Shown: positions 47,817 to 61,325, numbered from the stretch's first letter. The stretch: DNA of 64,000 nt from Corinectria fuckeliana (GCA_019137255.1 WPDH01000160.1:186001-250000); one strand, 5' to 3'. Notes: generated by a model from the letters alone, not told the origin. Numbers and translations: made by a program.

Positions 47817-48122
47817 GATGGCGGGCCGAGAGAATGCTGAGAACGCGATGCTGCTCACAACGAAAAAAGGAAATCTTGTCTTGCACGGCGGAGAGCCTCC
47901 GTCACTTAAGGACCTCACCCAAGGTCCGCCAAGCCCATCACCAAGGCCTCCGCCAAGCTGCCAAGGCGCAAGGCCTGGTGGTGAGCGTCTAGTCTGGAGT
48001 TACCGAGCGTATGGTGACATGCGATTATGCGAGCACGCCATCCACACAAATGCCGTTCGAGCGTACGTAGAGCTTGATGGGGGGCGGAGAGGAACAAGGT
48101 GGTGACGGCTAGCGCACGGTTA

Positions 48123-48171
48123 GGCCAGGAGCCAGGAGCCAGGAGCCAAGAGCCAAGAGCCAAGAGCCAAG
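48123..48171 (+). repeat. 7-bp tandem repeat (AGGAGCC then AAGAGCC)
   Basis: Seven consecutive 7-bp units shift from AGGAGCC to AAGAGCC part-way along the array. It lies about 300 bp upstream of the permease start codon. Confidence 0.9.
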
Positions 48172-51100
48172 ACTTGTCGGTCTCTCTCGCCATCAGCGCC
48201 TCCGATTTGCTGTCCGTGGGGGGATGTGAAGGAAAAATGACTCAAGGGTAAAATACTGCCAATGAGGAGAGATGGCTTGTGTGAACTCCCCGCAGCAAGG
48301 TCCCGGGAGATTTGTTTTGAAGAGAGCAGACTCCGCGATGGCGAGGTGCGTTTGGAGGCGTTGACGGCGAGGGAGGGACTGATGCACGGTGCCCGACTGT
48401 TCTTTACTCTCCGCTTACTGCTACCAGAAAACCCGAGAAAACAAAGCACAGTGCACACGAGGATACTGTACAACACGCTGTAGACATGACATCTCCCGGC
48501 CGAATGCCACCGTCGGTCCTGACGGGGTGCTGCGGGGAGTTCAGAAGCTGGACTTAAGCTTAAGTGACAGAGCCACCTTAGCCCCAACCAACTCAGCCAC
48601 CCCAGCGGGCTCTATTATGTGGGCCTAGGCCTCCCAAACAGAAACGTGTGGCCGTGAGCCAAGTCGCTAGCGCCGGGCTCGTCGGCGGTCATTCACGAGT
48701 TCCGAAGGAGGAGGATGACGACATGTGAACCACAATGAGGTGAGAGGTTAGATCCTGGGTATTCTTCTGGGATACTAACTTTTCCCTTGTCGTAGAGCTG
48801 TGTCGAAGAGTGGTTGTTGAGTGTAAGAAGGCCATGTTATGACACGGAGGATTCAGGGGTCGCAATAGACGGCACCCGCTTCCCACACTGTCTTCTCCTT
48901 GGCTCCCTAAATCATCCACAGACTCCGCGACTTCCGGTCTTGCGACATCCCTTTGACGCGGGGCCATTGGAGAAGGATGGCTACATAATCTGCCAGCATA
49001 TCGTCCTACCTGCCTGTAGTCTCCTCCCGGCCAGATCTTCCCCTTCGACAAGGCTCTGATGTCGCAATATTAGCCCCGGACATTCGACCCGCGATGACCT
49101 CCACGTGCCAAGACCTCTAACGGAATTAGCCCTAGCTGCGATTCCTCTCTTCTCCCCTCGTAGTCTAATTACCTAGCACGTCGTCAGATCACAGCACGAG
49201 CTGGACGTCTCAGCGTTGACCAGGCCAGTACACAGGTGAAGCTCTAGGCGAGGACCCCTGCCAGCCTGCGGTTTTGAATCTAGGACTTGGCCGTGCTTTT
49301 GGGGTTGGGTTTAAGCTTAAACATGCTTGCTTGTTTATTTTTGTTGTTTATTTTACCATCGATGTGTAATATTATTTTGCCCCCCCCCCCAACACGTGGC
49401 GCTGATTGTTGATGCTCTAGCCCTCGATTGCCGCAGATACAATGAACTTGTAATGGCGTCGTGAGAACAGGATCTTAGCCAGCTTTACGACAAGGTCTTG
49501 GCGATCATGCTTGCTGCGCAGCGCCATCTCCCGTCCAGATCCAGACTTCGTGGCCCCTCACTTCTGTAAGGTGAGATGTCGAGATTCTGGATAGAATGCA
49601 TGGCCAGCTGAAGGGCTGGGCCATGGTGGTATCGTGCCTCTCGAGGTTACGGCACTGCTAGGACCACTTGGCCATGCGAAGGGAGCCGATGAGGCTCATG
49701 GGGTCATATTTCTAGTTTTGATGGGAGAGCGATGTACCAGGGATCGGTTAGGAGCCGAAGCACTTTGTCCTCGCAGTAATCATTCTGTCCATTTCGCAGT
49801 CTTGACTTGAAGTCAGCAGCCTGTTCTGCCTATCTAGTGAATGCCGTAGCTTTCGAAGAGAGCAGAGTCTGCTGTTCTTCCTTTTCTGTTGTCGAAGAGT
49901 ACACTGAGGAAGTGAGAGTGCCAGCTATACATTCTGATCAATTACCTATACATCCGTACCTAAAGGCGGGGAAATCCAGCGGCTGTTGACGCCGGGATGA
50001 GCTTTGTGAGTCTGTCTGTATTGACATTCAGCATTTAGGCCAGCTTATCACTTAGCATCAGCGTAGTGCGCACTGCATTTTGCTATGACTGGAAAATGCA
50101 ATAGTATTGATGGTTATCTACGGCTTGCTTCTTGATAGAGTTAAGTAGCCGGCCACAACCCAGAATAAAGATGTATCCCAGGATCCGAATGAGGTTAGGA
50201 ACGAAGCCGTCGTCATGTGCCGAGAAGCCAACCAACAGCATCGGTGTGTTATAGCTCACAAAGGAAGTAAATTGCGATAGTCTTTGGGCTGTCTGGCAAT
50301 TAGATCCGGTGGAATCATCGATTGAGGTAAAATCGAGTGGCTAGGTCGTAGTAACCATACAGATCTTTGCATCTCCGTCCTCGCTTCACTGATTGACTCG
50401 TGTAGGTTCGACAGTGAAGACGCAATTACTTAGAAGTTGGTTCTGAAATTAAGGTAAGCCCAAAACCGGGCCACTGGCGTTCATCTACTTCGTGAAAGAC
50501 GTGGGATATTCCTCCCTTACTCTTCACCCACAGAGCTAGCCGCTTACCACAGCCTCAGCCTCGTCGCGATTTTTCTCCGTAGAATTACTTAGCAGTGTGT
50601 CCATGTTTGCTAGATTCTTCTCATGCAATCGTGAACTAGGCACTGACGGCACTGGAGACGCGATCACGGCCTTGGCGGCCAGAGTCTCTTCTCCCTCTTT
50701 GTAAGTCTGGCCTGGAGTCACAATGGACTCAACACCGCGTCTTTCTGAACTAAAGATGTTGCCACAAGACACTGTTATTCTCGCCAAGGTACAATCAAAA
50801 GATAGACGTGGACCCTACATACTGTGGATGTGTCTTCGCATTTCAGATCGATCTACTGGATCATACAAGGTGCCTCTTAGGCCTCAGATGACACTTCCTT
50901 CAAAGACAGTTGGGAGGAAGGCCTGACGAGATCACAAGAAATTGACGTAAAATTCGGTGAGGCAGTTTCCAGTCGTCTCTCTCTACCACAGAGTTCTTCC
51001 TTCTATTCTGAGATTTCTGAATAGTCAAAAACCGCTTGCCCTAGGGAATGCTAGACGGCTACCTAAAAAGGAAGATACTAGATATATCTGGCCCTGAGGA

Positions 51101-51239
51101 TACTTTCATTGGATGCGTGGTGCTTTACTTGTGCGGACCGACTTGTTGGCTATATCTTGCGGCCGAGACATAGAAGACCACAACGCACTCGAAGCAGATA
51201 CACCATTCACTATAGTAGACGCATCACAGGATTGAAGGA

Positions 51240-51700
51240 TTAATTAATAGCATGTATGTAATTAAAGGGAAGCCTTCATCAAGAAGATGTATCATTTCGG
51301 TTTAAATATGCTTTTCTTAATATTTTCTTAAATAAGGGGAGGAGCTTAGTAAAAATATAAAAGAAACCCTTTATAAGGTAATATACTTAATACTGTAGAG
51401 TATTATTATTTGGTTTTAAATCCGCCTTTATATCTTAAATAAATAAAGTAATATAGTAAATAATATATAATAAAATAACTTAATAAGATACTATAACTAG
51501 TACTATAAAACACAATATCCGTTTTTACGTAAGTAATTTAATATATAAATAACAAGTTTTTATAATTAATAGAATTTATATAGTATTAATCTTATACCTT
51601 AAGGCTTGCTTTTATAATATATATAAATCTCCCCTTTTAACCTTAAAAGCTTCTTTTAATATAATAAACAATCACGAAACACTATTTTTAACACAAGCCC
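51240..51700. other. strongly AT-rich block
   Basis: About 450 bp consists largely of A/T words (TTAATA, TATAAT, AAATAA) with stops in all frames, sharply distinct from the roughly half-GC sequence around it. It begins and ends abruptly. Such islands in Pezizomycotina are commonly repeats degraded by repeat-induced point mutation; no parent element can be recognised here. Confidence 0.75.
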
Positions 51701-54551
51701 GAAGAAGCACGATAAACGCGATGCAAATCACCCACTGTGCCGTCTGGGCAAACAGTGAGGAAGAAGTATACATCCATGTCTCCCTCTATATCGCTCAGCT
51801 AGCCGTACCGTACGAAAATGCTAAGCCTTGATCTCGCTATTCAAGAAAGCACGACTAATTCGGCATAACGCTCATCAAGCCTAGGGATAGCAGAAGATGG
51901 CCCTGTACAACTTCTTTTAAACTCCTCGAGATGCTTGTTATTGCCCTATGGTTGGTGCTTGGTCGGGAATATAGTCACTTGAGTGCTCAACAAACCGTAT
52001 CAAACCTTCCTCAGGGAGCTAACAGCTATAGCAAAGCCTCTAATAGGACCCAAAATACAGACCAAGAGAGCCTCACACGTTGACCCGCTCTTATCAACAA
52101 CGAAAAGTCGCATCCAGGCCCCAGCTGCCATGTGTCTGATTCATACCTAGTCGTTGGGCAGCTTGTACATCTAGAATGCATCGTTAGGATATCGAAGAGT
52201 GTATTATACCGCTGCATATACTATCAATAATGAATTGCAAGGTGACACTAGAAAAGCTGATTCGAACACCAAAACTTAACTCGTCATCCACAAAGCTGAA
52301 GTTATGCGTGCCATCTGACCTAGCTCTGCTGTGCCCCCTTCAGACTGTTAAACTGGCCGTAAAAGCGAGCAAAACAAGCTTCAGACTTTGACCTCGACAA
52401 TTTCTTTTCCCGCACCCAAACTCGTGATCTCTTTCAAAGTATCCAAGACGCATACGCGTACATGATTGTAGTACAGCCAATCGATGTCGACGGAATACGA
52501 AGTACGAGATTGTCCTTGCAAATCCTTCGTCCCCTGGCATGGTCCTAAATTGGGAACGGAAGATCGACCCTCCATTGAATGTGCTAAGACCCCAGTGAGA
52601 TTCCGCACAGACATTACCCCGGCTTCAAAGAGACGGCATAACAAACAAGAGCATGTCCACAGGATAATCGTGGCGGCCAAAGCGCTGGATAGGGTGGTAT
52701 GGAGCTCTAGCCTATCGGCTGGAACCTTTGCACATTCCGAAAGTTTCGTACATAGTATAGGACTACTTCCTTCATGCTTAATGCAGCAAATCTAGCGAGG
52801 TTTTATATTAGGCCAACTACTGGAACCTCGGGGGTCATTTAATGAGTTTCGGTTGCGTCCCTTCCTTAGTTCGCAGCCTGTATGCCAAAGTAAGGTCTAA
52901 CAGAAAGTAGAATTGGCCATATCTCACGTGCTAGAAAGGAAACGACGGCACGTTTGGTAAGCACTTGACCGGGAATGTATGATTGGGGTCCAGAGTTGCA
53001 ATTTGACAGACGGGCACGCAACCCTGGTACCTACATAGTACTTCATTCACTCGGCCCTCGTTACTTAGAATACATCCCCTTGTCGCGCCCAGACTTCATC
53101 TCCAGGAATTGCTAGTCCTAGGCAGAACCTCGGCGTGAACGAAGCGACTGGGCCTGTACCAGGGGACGTGGCTTGGGTCCGGGGATGAGATTAAGGCACA
53201 CGCCCCCGGGAGCACTGTTGCAACCATCTTGATCCCCGGATTTACTGTCAATAAACCTCTGCCATGTGGGCAAGGGACCCTTCTGAAAGACTGATGTGAC
53301 TGCTCACAATATCTTGCTGTGTCTAACCAAATGGCCCAAGGCCTGCCTCGCCTCTGTCTGACGTATGATCTCAGCCCGCAAACGCACCTCGTTACTTGAT
53401 GCCGATAGTTGGCCGGCGCCATACGCAGCAGTCCTCGTTGATCCCTGCAAAGCGGTCATTCGTCGAACCCCGGTCGCTTGCTAGGGGCAAGGCCGAGGAG
53501 ACTCTGGAACCCCTCTACTTCAGTTTTGCACGGAGTTTGTGGCGTACAAGTCGCCAGACCGCTTCAGTCTGCGCCAAAGGATGAACCAGACTACTTAGAC
53601 AGCCAAACCTGAGCAGGCTTCCTCGTGTTTCAAGAAACTGCTTCTGAATGTCTTAGAGGTGCCTGGAAGCTTTCGATGTTTTGGCAATCGATCCGCCCCG
53701 CATGCTCCACGAATGACTGGGATGTGATAGCACATCGGCCTCGGACAAGTCCTTACCTCTGTGCATAGTACGTAATAGTACGCACTGATAAGTAGTACGT
53801 AGGCAGATGCGGATAGAGATGAGAGAAAGATGCCAGTTATCAGCCACAGTCTTTGAGTTTTTGGGGCATCATCGGACTCAGGCTCGTCATCACAGCCCTG
53901 ATCCTCCTCTGATGGCTCGCTCGGACTCTCCGGACTCCGCCTCTCTTCTCCGCAATACCAGGATTTGCCCTCCAGGGCTACTGAGATACGAAGTACTCGT
54001 AGGAATCCTTCCAGCCTGACTGCGGCCGTAGAACACACTGCATGCATGCGTTTCGCTGACCAGGAATGTGGATCGACGCTGGCGAGCGAGGCTAGACGAC
54101 GTGGGACCCTAGACGAGGTGGCATCACATATCCATTTGCGGCTTAGATTTCTTCCCTTGCGCAAACACCCAAAGGCCGGTGCGAAGTACACACCGTCATT
54201 TCATCCCATAATCGGGCTGGGCTTCACGTATGAGTCGAGTGACTGATGACTTCTCGGCGTGGCCTGTTCCCACGGCCGCTCGCTGGTTTGGGGTATGGTG
54301 GGATGTGATGGGAGTCGGAAACTGCTAGTTGAGCGACGTCAGACATGCGTTCTAATAGTTTAGACTATGGACTGGTGAATCTTCACGTTTCCGGCATAGC
54401 GAAGCGCCACGCAAGCCTCCGTCGAGAGCGGGTGGACTACAGGTGATACGTAGTAGTTTCGTAGAGAATGCGATTAATATACCTAGGACAAAGACAAAGC
54501 TGAACCCAATACCGTAAACCTATTTCCCGTCCGTCATGCCCCCGTTCCCAT

Positions 54552-55791
54552 TTACGCCTTGACGGTCCTCTGCGCTTTCTCAAAATACTCGCCTATCTTG
54601 TGTTCAAAGGGCGCGAGGGGATGCTCTTCGCCCAAACCCAGGTCCTTGAGCTTGTACCGGGGGTTCGTCGTGTGCATGGCCATGTAGCCTCTGATGCTCT
54701 CATTCCAAGACTGTGCGTATATACCCCTGCCCTTTAGGATCTCCTCGACCCGTCGTGCTGCCGTGATGGTCTCCTCATTGACCTCCTCGAGAACGGTAAG
54801 GATCGACTTGCCCGTGCACGTCGCACGGTTGTGGAGGTAGTTCCTTGTATCGCCGCCGAGTTCTTCCTTGTAGAAACTACCGAGTAGCAAAACGTTAACA
54901 TGCTTGGACAGGATCACCTCACAAGGCTGGCTGGCTGGCTGGTGGGGCTACTCACGATAGTACGTCGTTTGAGATGTCGATGAACTTAGCCATGTCTGGG
55001 ATTGCCTCGAGGAAGGCTCCAACATCGGGATAGAGCACCTTGGGATAGCAGAAGACGGAGTAGGCCACGTTCATGCCGGACATGTCTCTATAGAAATGGG
55101 GGAACTGCTCGCCCGCCCTGGTGACGGACATGTTCTGGAAGCCGTCGTGACGCTCCAGCGAGTTGCTCGTCAGGAACTTTAGGACCGAGATCTGCAGCAG
55201 GTTCGCCATGACGGGATCGAAATGGACGTGGGCCTCGCGGATCAGGCCTGCGATGCCTTCCAGGAGGTTGTTGGGCTGGGTCTCGCCTTGGAAGAAGCGC
55301 TGCTGGAAGAGGAGCGCCTCCTCGACCATCTCGTTGCTCTGGCCGACGATGTCATCGAACTGCACGACGAGCCAGGTGAAGAGCCCGACGTAGCCCTGGA
55401 CTTCAACCGGATGGTTAGGATGCGCAAGCTGTCGGGGGGCTGCCGTTAGCAAAACACATGGATTCTCGCAACAGGGGAGGGCCTTTCAACATGCCAGTCC
55501 TTCGGCATATCCCAACCGAAAACCCTTTGCAGAGATGGCGGTGTCAAGCGGCACGCCGATCTCAACGGCCCTCTTGTGCATGCACTCGAGCAGCGCTTCA
55601 ACGGCCTCGCCCTTGAGTTTGGGGGCGCCGGGATAGTTCAACTGCTCCAGCATCTGGGCGCAGATGGGCCGGACGAGGGAGGCGAGGCGCTCTGGCTCCT
55701 TGGCTAGGAGTTCGTCATCTAGATGGCTTTCGTGCCGGAAGAAGACTCCCCGCAAGGCCGTGGCGGCGGTGTGAAAGCCAAAATCAAACAT
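54552..55791 (-). CDS. TRI5-family (trichodiene synthase-like) sesquiterpene synthase
   Basis: The exons are 55791-55491, 55439-54956 and 54876-54552, giving 369 aa, the usual size. The first intron (GTTGAA...CGGCAG) has a weak donor but is the only join giving the conserved RQLAHPNHPVEVQ run-up. The aspartate-rich motif is FDDIVGQ (Asp129-Asp130). The NSE metal motif is complete as NDVLSFYKE (Asn258, Ser262, Glu266). The C-terminal Arg-Tyr pair is at about 335-336. Enzymes of this family cyclise farnesyl diphosphate using magnesium. The TRI5 family includes trichodiene and longiborneol synthases; the product here cannot be predicted. No P450, oxidase, acetyltransferase or transporter adjoins it, so it does not sit in a visible biosynthetic cluster. 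Confidence 0.87.
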
Positions 55792-57621
55792 GGTATGTAG
55801 CTATGCGGTCTAGATGGAGTAAGGAGTATTCGTGGTTGTGGAGTACGTAGTACGGAGTACGGAGTACGGCGTGGAAAAGTATGGAGTAGTAGCCGTATAC
55901 CTATACCTTGGTAAGGTAGCAGCAGCAATAACACGCTTTGACGAAGCTCAAGGGTCTGAATCGAAGAAGCGAAGAAGACTGGGAAGAAAAAGCAACCCTC
56001 AGGATTAGACGGATATGAGCACAGACAGAGAGCTAAGTACGACATGAAACGGTCCCCGCGGGTGAACCCTCGACGGGACGGCACACGACTGCGGCGGCTA
56101 CGCAAGCAAGGCAAGTGGATGCTCGAGTGGTTGCTTGCCCCAATGGAGCGTTCTGGCCGACGCATGTCGGGAAGTGAGGATGGTCAGGATGATGCTAATG
56201 CCGTTGGCTGCAAGCTGGAAAGCAGTTGAACGAGGATGGTCCCTCTAGAGGACGGCGATCCACTGGAACCTGGCCACTTGAGGGCATATTAGATCCACCG
56301 AGACCCTTGCTGCTGCCTTGGTTCAAAGGCGAAGCTACGAGATAAGTATAGTACAGCCTGCGAGTTGCGAGTTGCACTAGACGACACGTGCACAAGTGGC
56401 GCCGGCGTGGTGTGCGAACGGGCGGAGGTGGGTTTCGGGGGCGAGGCGGCACAGGAGAAAGAGCGAGACCATGGCTAGTCATTAGAGCTACACTAGCTAA
56501 AGCAGCACCTGGGTGAATCCATTTCCCATCTTGCAGCCCGACCATTGTCTCAGGCGAACGCCGTTGTTTTCGATGCTCGGTCTCGGCGGCGATACCAAGG
56601 ACTTACACGGGCGCGTCGTTGCCGGCTTACGGCAGGGATGCGAATATCGCCTCCAGCGCGGTGGTAACGAACGCTTCCGGCGCCGTGGGCGTGGGTTTTG
56701 TTTTTGCGCAGAACCAACAAGCCAACGAGGGGAGAGGAGTTGGTAGGGAAGAAAGGAAGGGGGGGCATTACCACGCGAAGACGCATGCAGCTCTGGTAAC
56801 TTCCTTGGACTTTTGGGTCTAGGGCCCTGGCGAGTGGGTTTCATCCCGGGGTGCCGCGAGCACTAGAGGCACGCTACTCCCGAAGATAGCATGATCGTCT
56901 TCTTAGCAAGAGTCGACAGAGTCTTGGGAGTCGAGAGGGGACAGGGGGGGTTCCTTGGAGGGCAAATCGCTGCATCATCAGGAGTCCAGGCCTTCATACC
57001 GAGACGTGCTAACGTAGATAGTAACTGGATGGTAGGACACCAGGAGTGGGCAGTGGGTATGTAATGCCGTGGCAATATCCTGGGGCAGTCGAGTGACGAG
57101 CTACATACGTGGTACATGGTTAGCTACGCCCGGTTGCGGCGTTTGCTCTGGACTGCGAGAGTGAATTAACGGGGGATCTCCCACGCTACCGTGCCTGGGA
57201 ATACATGCATACTGAGTTTTCTCAAGAGCAGTACGAATACTCCCTTGTAGATTACGACGTCTGATTGTCGTGGTCGTTCTCGGTAACGGCTAGCCAGAGA
57301 AGCGTCCCGAATAGGAGATGCTGTCGTCCGCCGATGAACGGAATGTTGAGCGAGCGCCACCAGGGATCGCCAGCTTGTCGGTTCGTAGGAAGTAGACGAA
57401 GCGCATCCCTGCGGCCTGGAATGCACGTCCGGTAGCTGGTACCGCCGAGAGCATGATGCCTGCCGGAAAGGCGTGTTGTTGGTTGGTCGTTTCTGGGTAT
57501 AAACGCCGGCATCCCGTCGAGGCGCGCTCCTCGGGTTGCATTAGATTCTGGGTGTTGGTCCCCCCCCCTGCTTGACATCTCCCAACTGAGAGAGTCCTGC
57601 AGCCTGTGCCTAGCAATCAGG
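55792..57621. other. intergenic, 1.8 kb
   Basis: This contains the terpene synthase promoter, with a short TACGGAGTACGGAGTACGG repeat at about 55843-55870. Frames of about 80-170 codons on the minus strand near 56.5-57.7 kb overlap the HET gene or lack features. No gene recognised. Confidence 0.45.
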
Positions 57622-58904
57622 ATGGGCCTCACGTACAGACGTCTCGACCCGCTGCGGCGCGAGATCCGCCTGCTGGAGGTGCAGCCGGCTCGCAACATGA
57701 CCGACGCCGTCGAGTGCCGCCTGGTGACCATCAGCCTCGACGACGACCCCGGGTACATCGCCCTCTCGTCGCTCTACGGCGACGCAACCGTCACGGACAA
57801 GATCCTGGTCAACGGCCGCCCCGTCACCATCACGACGCACCTCGCACAGGCGCTCAAGCACGTCCGCGCCGTCTTCTACCCGACCATCTCGCAGCGGTTC
57901 CAGCGCAAGCCCGCCCGGCGGCCGCATGGCGCGCCCCGCTGGCTAAGGCAGCTCTTCGGCGCGAGCGCGCAGTCGCGAGACGACCTGCGGCCGCGGGCGC
58001 TGCTCGTGTGGGTGGACCTGCTGTGCGTGAACCAGCGCGACGAGTTCGAGAAGTCCAAGCAGCTCGTCGAGATGCGCCTCATCTACCGCTCCGCCGAGCT
58101 GGTCGTCGGCTGGCTGGGCGAGAAGAGCGAGCACACCGACGTGGCCATGGCGACGCTCGCCGAGATCGAGGACGCCATGCCGCCCCGCTGGGGAGACCCG
58201 GGAGACCGGGAGAAGCATCCGGAGGACTACTCGCCGACTCACAGGTGGGCGGCGCCGATAACCCACATCTGGGGCGCGGGCCCGGACGGCGAGATCCCCT
58301 TCATGATGCCGCACTGGATCGGCTGCAACGACTTCATGACCCGCCAGTACTTCCAGCGCCGATGGATCCTCGAGGAGACGGCCATGGCCCGCTTCCCGGC
58401 CTTTCTGATCGGCGATACCATCGTGCCGTGGAAGCAGGTGCTTCGCCTGAACCGGATGATGGAGGAGTTCAAGTATCATCCATCCGATGTCTTCCCGCCT
58501 GTACGTGTGACCTAGACCGTCTACGATCTGCATCAGATCCATCCATCACATCCACCACGCATCCTCTATCCACTGCATTTATCACTGCATTTATCACTGC
58601 ATTTGTCACATGTCGCAATCAACCTATCTATCTATCCCCTCGCATCCCCTCGCACCTGAGACAACATACCAGCCCTTGTGTGATCCACTGCCTGTTGGTT
58701 GACTCCCGAGACAAATACGACTCCATTGCTAACTCGTTCCCGCATCACTAGCACCTAAGCGCCATGATCGCCGATTTGCCCTTGGAAACCGCTCACAAGC
58801 TCCTCGACGAGTTCGCCAAGAGAGAAGCCCTAGAGGATGCCAAGATACTCCAAGAGACGGGCCAGAGGCCAAACTCCGCATCCACCCGGTCGACTGATCC
58901 ATAA
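57622..58904 (+). CDS. HET-domain (heterokaryon incompatibility) protein, short form
   Basis: The exons are 57622-58500 and 58752-58904, giving 343 aa. If the intron is not spliced the frame stops at 58515, after five more codons. The HET domain spans about residues 45-190: YIALSSLYGD, VNGRPVTITTHLAQAL, LLVWVDLLCVNQRDEFEKS, then IYRSAELVVGWLGE. The usual Trp of the S-x-x-WG motif is Tyr (SLYGD). The rest (FQRRWILEETAMA) matches the segment that commonly follows the domain. HET proteins trigger cell death on fusion of incompatible hyphae, or act in immunity-like responses. The protein is shorter than most family members and lacks a large C-terminal region, so it could be truncated. The 251-nt intron contains a 12-bp tandem repeat. 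Confidence 0.75.
58571..58609 (+). repeat. 12-bp tandem repeat (CACTGCATTTAT)
   Basis: About three copies of CACTGCATTTAT, the last with G for A, lie within the HET gene intron. Confidence 0.85.
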
Positions 58905-61325
58905 TCAGCACGGCGTCTACTACGTCATCACGTCTCCCGTCTACGAGCTGCGGCAATTTGTAGGATTTGACCCGGGAGGGGTCGACTATTACACGCGGGG
59001 TCAGCGTGCTTACACCATCACGGAGCATGTGGAATAAATAATACGAGCGGGACTTTCCACCGACGGAATGGCGTCAGTGTTGTTACGAGAGGATACCCCA
59101 AAGTCTGTTCTGGCGTCTTGAGCGAGAGAGTGATGGAGTTCATTTTTGAGGATAGGGAAACTCCTCTCACTCTTACAGCATAGATGGCTTATGGCTATCG
59201 ACCAGAGACGGTCATTCACAAAGGTAGTAATTATTGACTACTATTCATCGGTTTCCCGAAGGATCATGACAACACCAAGCATCCAGTAGTGCTGATCCCG
59301 CCGGTCAGCACTAACAACCAACGCAAGGGCCTAGAACGTAGAGGCAGCAGGTGAGGCTCAGTCTCGTCAGGCCGTGAGGGTTGCTCGAGGCTTCCACGGA
59401 GTTAGTGCGTAGGCCTACACAGCCTACGTCTACATAGTACATCAAATCGCCGGAAATGGAAACATGGTACAACGAGTTGATGATGGTGTGATGTGATGCC
59501 ACACGGCCAACGGCTGTGTAAACCTCATCACATATGTCAATTGGACCAACAACTCCGCGACAAGATGGCCCAATAGTGCTTAATCTAAAGGCTGTAGGGT
59601 CAGTAAAAGCCATGCATGTCTCACTCTTGGCTGAGATCCGACGCGGCGTTGGTCACCTGTCACAACCATCTACAGCCAACTGCAGATTCGAGGCCGTCAT
59701 CGTCGATGCATCAACTCACATGATAAGAGTCTCTCGGCACTTCCGTAAAGTGAGCAATCTGAGAACTGACCATCAGGGCAGAGTAATCATCACGGGTGAA
59801 ATCCTTTCGGCAGCTTCCGGACCATCCTGAACCATGGATGCAAGTCCTACGCAAGGGCGGCTCGCTCGTGACCGCAAAGACAACGCTCCTTGCTTCATGG
59901 TGTTTTGCACGGATCGACAAATCGTCCCTGCCACGCTCTAGATCCATCGTCGCCCGCATGAAGAGGCTGACAATTGTGGGCTGGGCTGTTTCTAGCCCAC
60001 CGCTACATACATAGGCCTACAGGTGAACGCCTAGGCCTTGCGTCCATGTCTCACAAAGCTCTGGCTAGACCATCATCACACGCATTAGTGCAAGGTTACC
60101 GCCTAGTTGCTCATGCAAGCAATCGACAATAGGACGCGTGCTTTTGCTCTGCATGAATAACACCACCAACATACATGGCTAAAACACTACCTTAGCGCTG
60201 AACCTGGTTGCTGTCTTTCTTCGGGGCAGTCTAGGTCGATATAAATGCAGAAAGATGGAAGATGGAGCTTGGTCTAAATTTGAGAAAGGGTGGACAAGGC
60301 GTTTTCTTGCGGAATTATTCGCTCCGTCTCACAAAGGGCGTCCCACATTCTCCTCTGCAGGGCGATTTCTTTTTTGTATGCAGTCTGGCTCTAGCCCTGA
60401 GGCGCTCAAGAGTTTTGAAGATTCGATCGGTTTGTGAGGAGTCAACGCCAAGTCGAACCAAGGTGGTTCTGTGAGTTTAGGTCATGCAACTATGAAGCGG
60501 AGACGGAGACAAGAAACTCTGGACCCAAAGTGAGGTTAATTACAGTCTTCTTTAACACACCTGCATGGCCCAACATATTTTGGAAAGTGTATGGAAGGTA
60601 TCAAAAACCTAGCGGTCTAGTCAAGACGCAATTGGACAGCTGAAAGAGAACTCATGTCGAGAACAGGTGTCGGTCGAAGACAAGCCAAGCCTTCCCTGCG
60701 CCTATAGGTCGAAAAACCTCGAGTCCCTAGATCTATGCCACGGGATTGATCTTCCTGATACCGTACAAGATTACGGTCTCGTTATAACCCTGCTTCAACA
60801 GGCTGTGAATACCAATTTCGCAGTTAAATTTGCCCATTCTCTCCCAGTCCTGCCTGTAGCATTCTTCCCTGGCCCTGGCGCCGAGTATCGAGTCAACAAA
60901 AGGGACGACAAGTACAGGCCTGCAGTAGAGTCGGCTCTGAACAAAGCAGCCAGTACTCAGCTAGCTAACATAAGAAGCTAGAGACTACAGCAAAGAGACA
61001 GTGCCGGGGAGTTAACAGGATGCAATTTCTTCTCTTTTGGGAATCTCTCAAAGACGCACGATGTGTTGACGCTCATGCGGGAGACACCCATGGAGCTCAA
61101 CGGGAAGCTTTGGGAGGTCCCCTTAGTCACCACCACGACGCAGAATAAGACACTGGTACATGGTGGACTGTGAAGTTATTACGAAGCTTTTCGAGATCCT
61201 AGCAAACTCTCGTCCAGAACAAATCGTCTAATTTAGCTGAAGCCTTTACATGACAGGAATGCCCTCATATTCTGCCATATTATGCGTAGCCAAGCGCGAG
61301 ATTCATGTTCTCTAGTCAAGGTCGT
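58905..61325. other. intergenic, 2.4 kb, no recognised gene
   Basis: An open frame at 60667-60981 (104 codons) starts with GTG, not ATG, and matches no family I can name. Another at 60255-60437 is short. Either could be a fragment of a decayed gene. Nothing else recognised. Confidence 0.4.

Larger units (their letters stand above)
47817..54551. other. gene-free stretch of about 6.7 kb
   Basis: No convincing gene was found. It contains a 7-bp tandem repeat, an 11-bp C run near 49380-49390, a strongly AT-rich block (51.24-51.70 kb) and many short frames lacking family features. Dense stops and patchy base composition suggest old decayed sequence, but no transposon family could be named. Confidence 0.5.

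Noticed and set aside
58837..59037. 66-codon frame after the HET gene as a separate gene
   Set aside because: It overlaps the HET second exon in another frame and has no domain or upstream exons.
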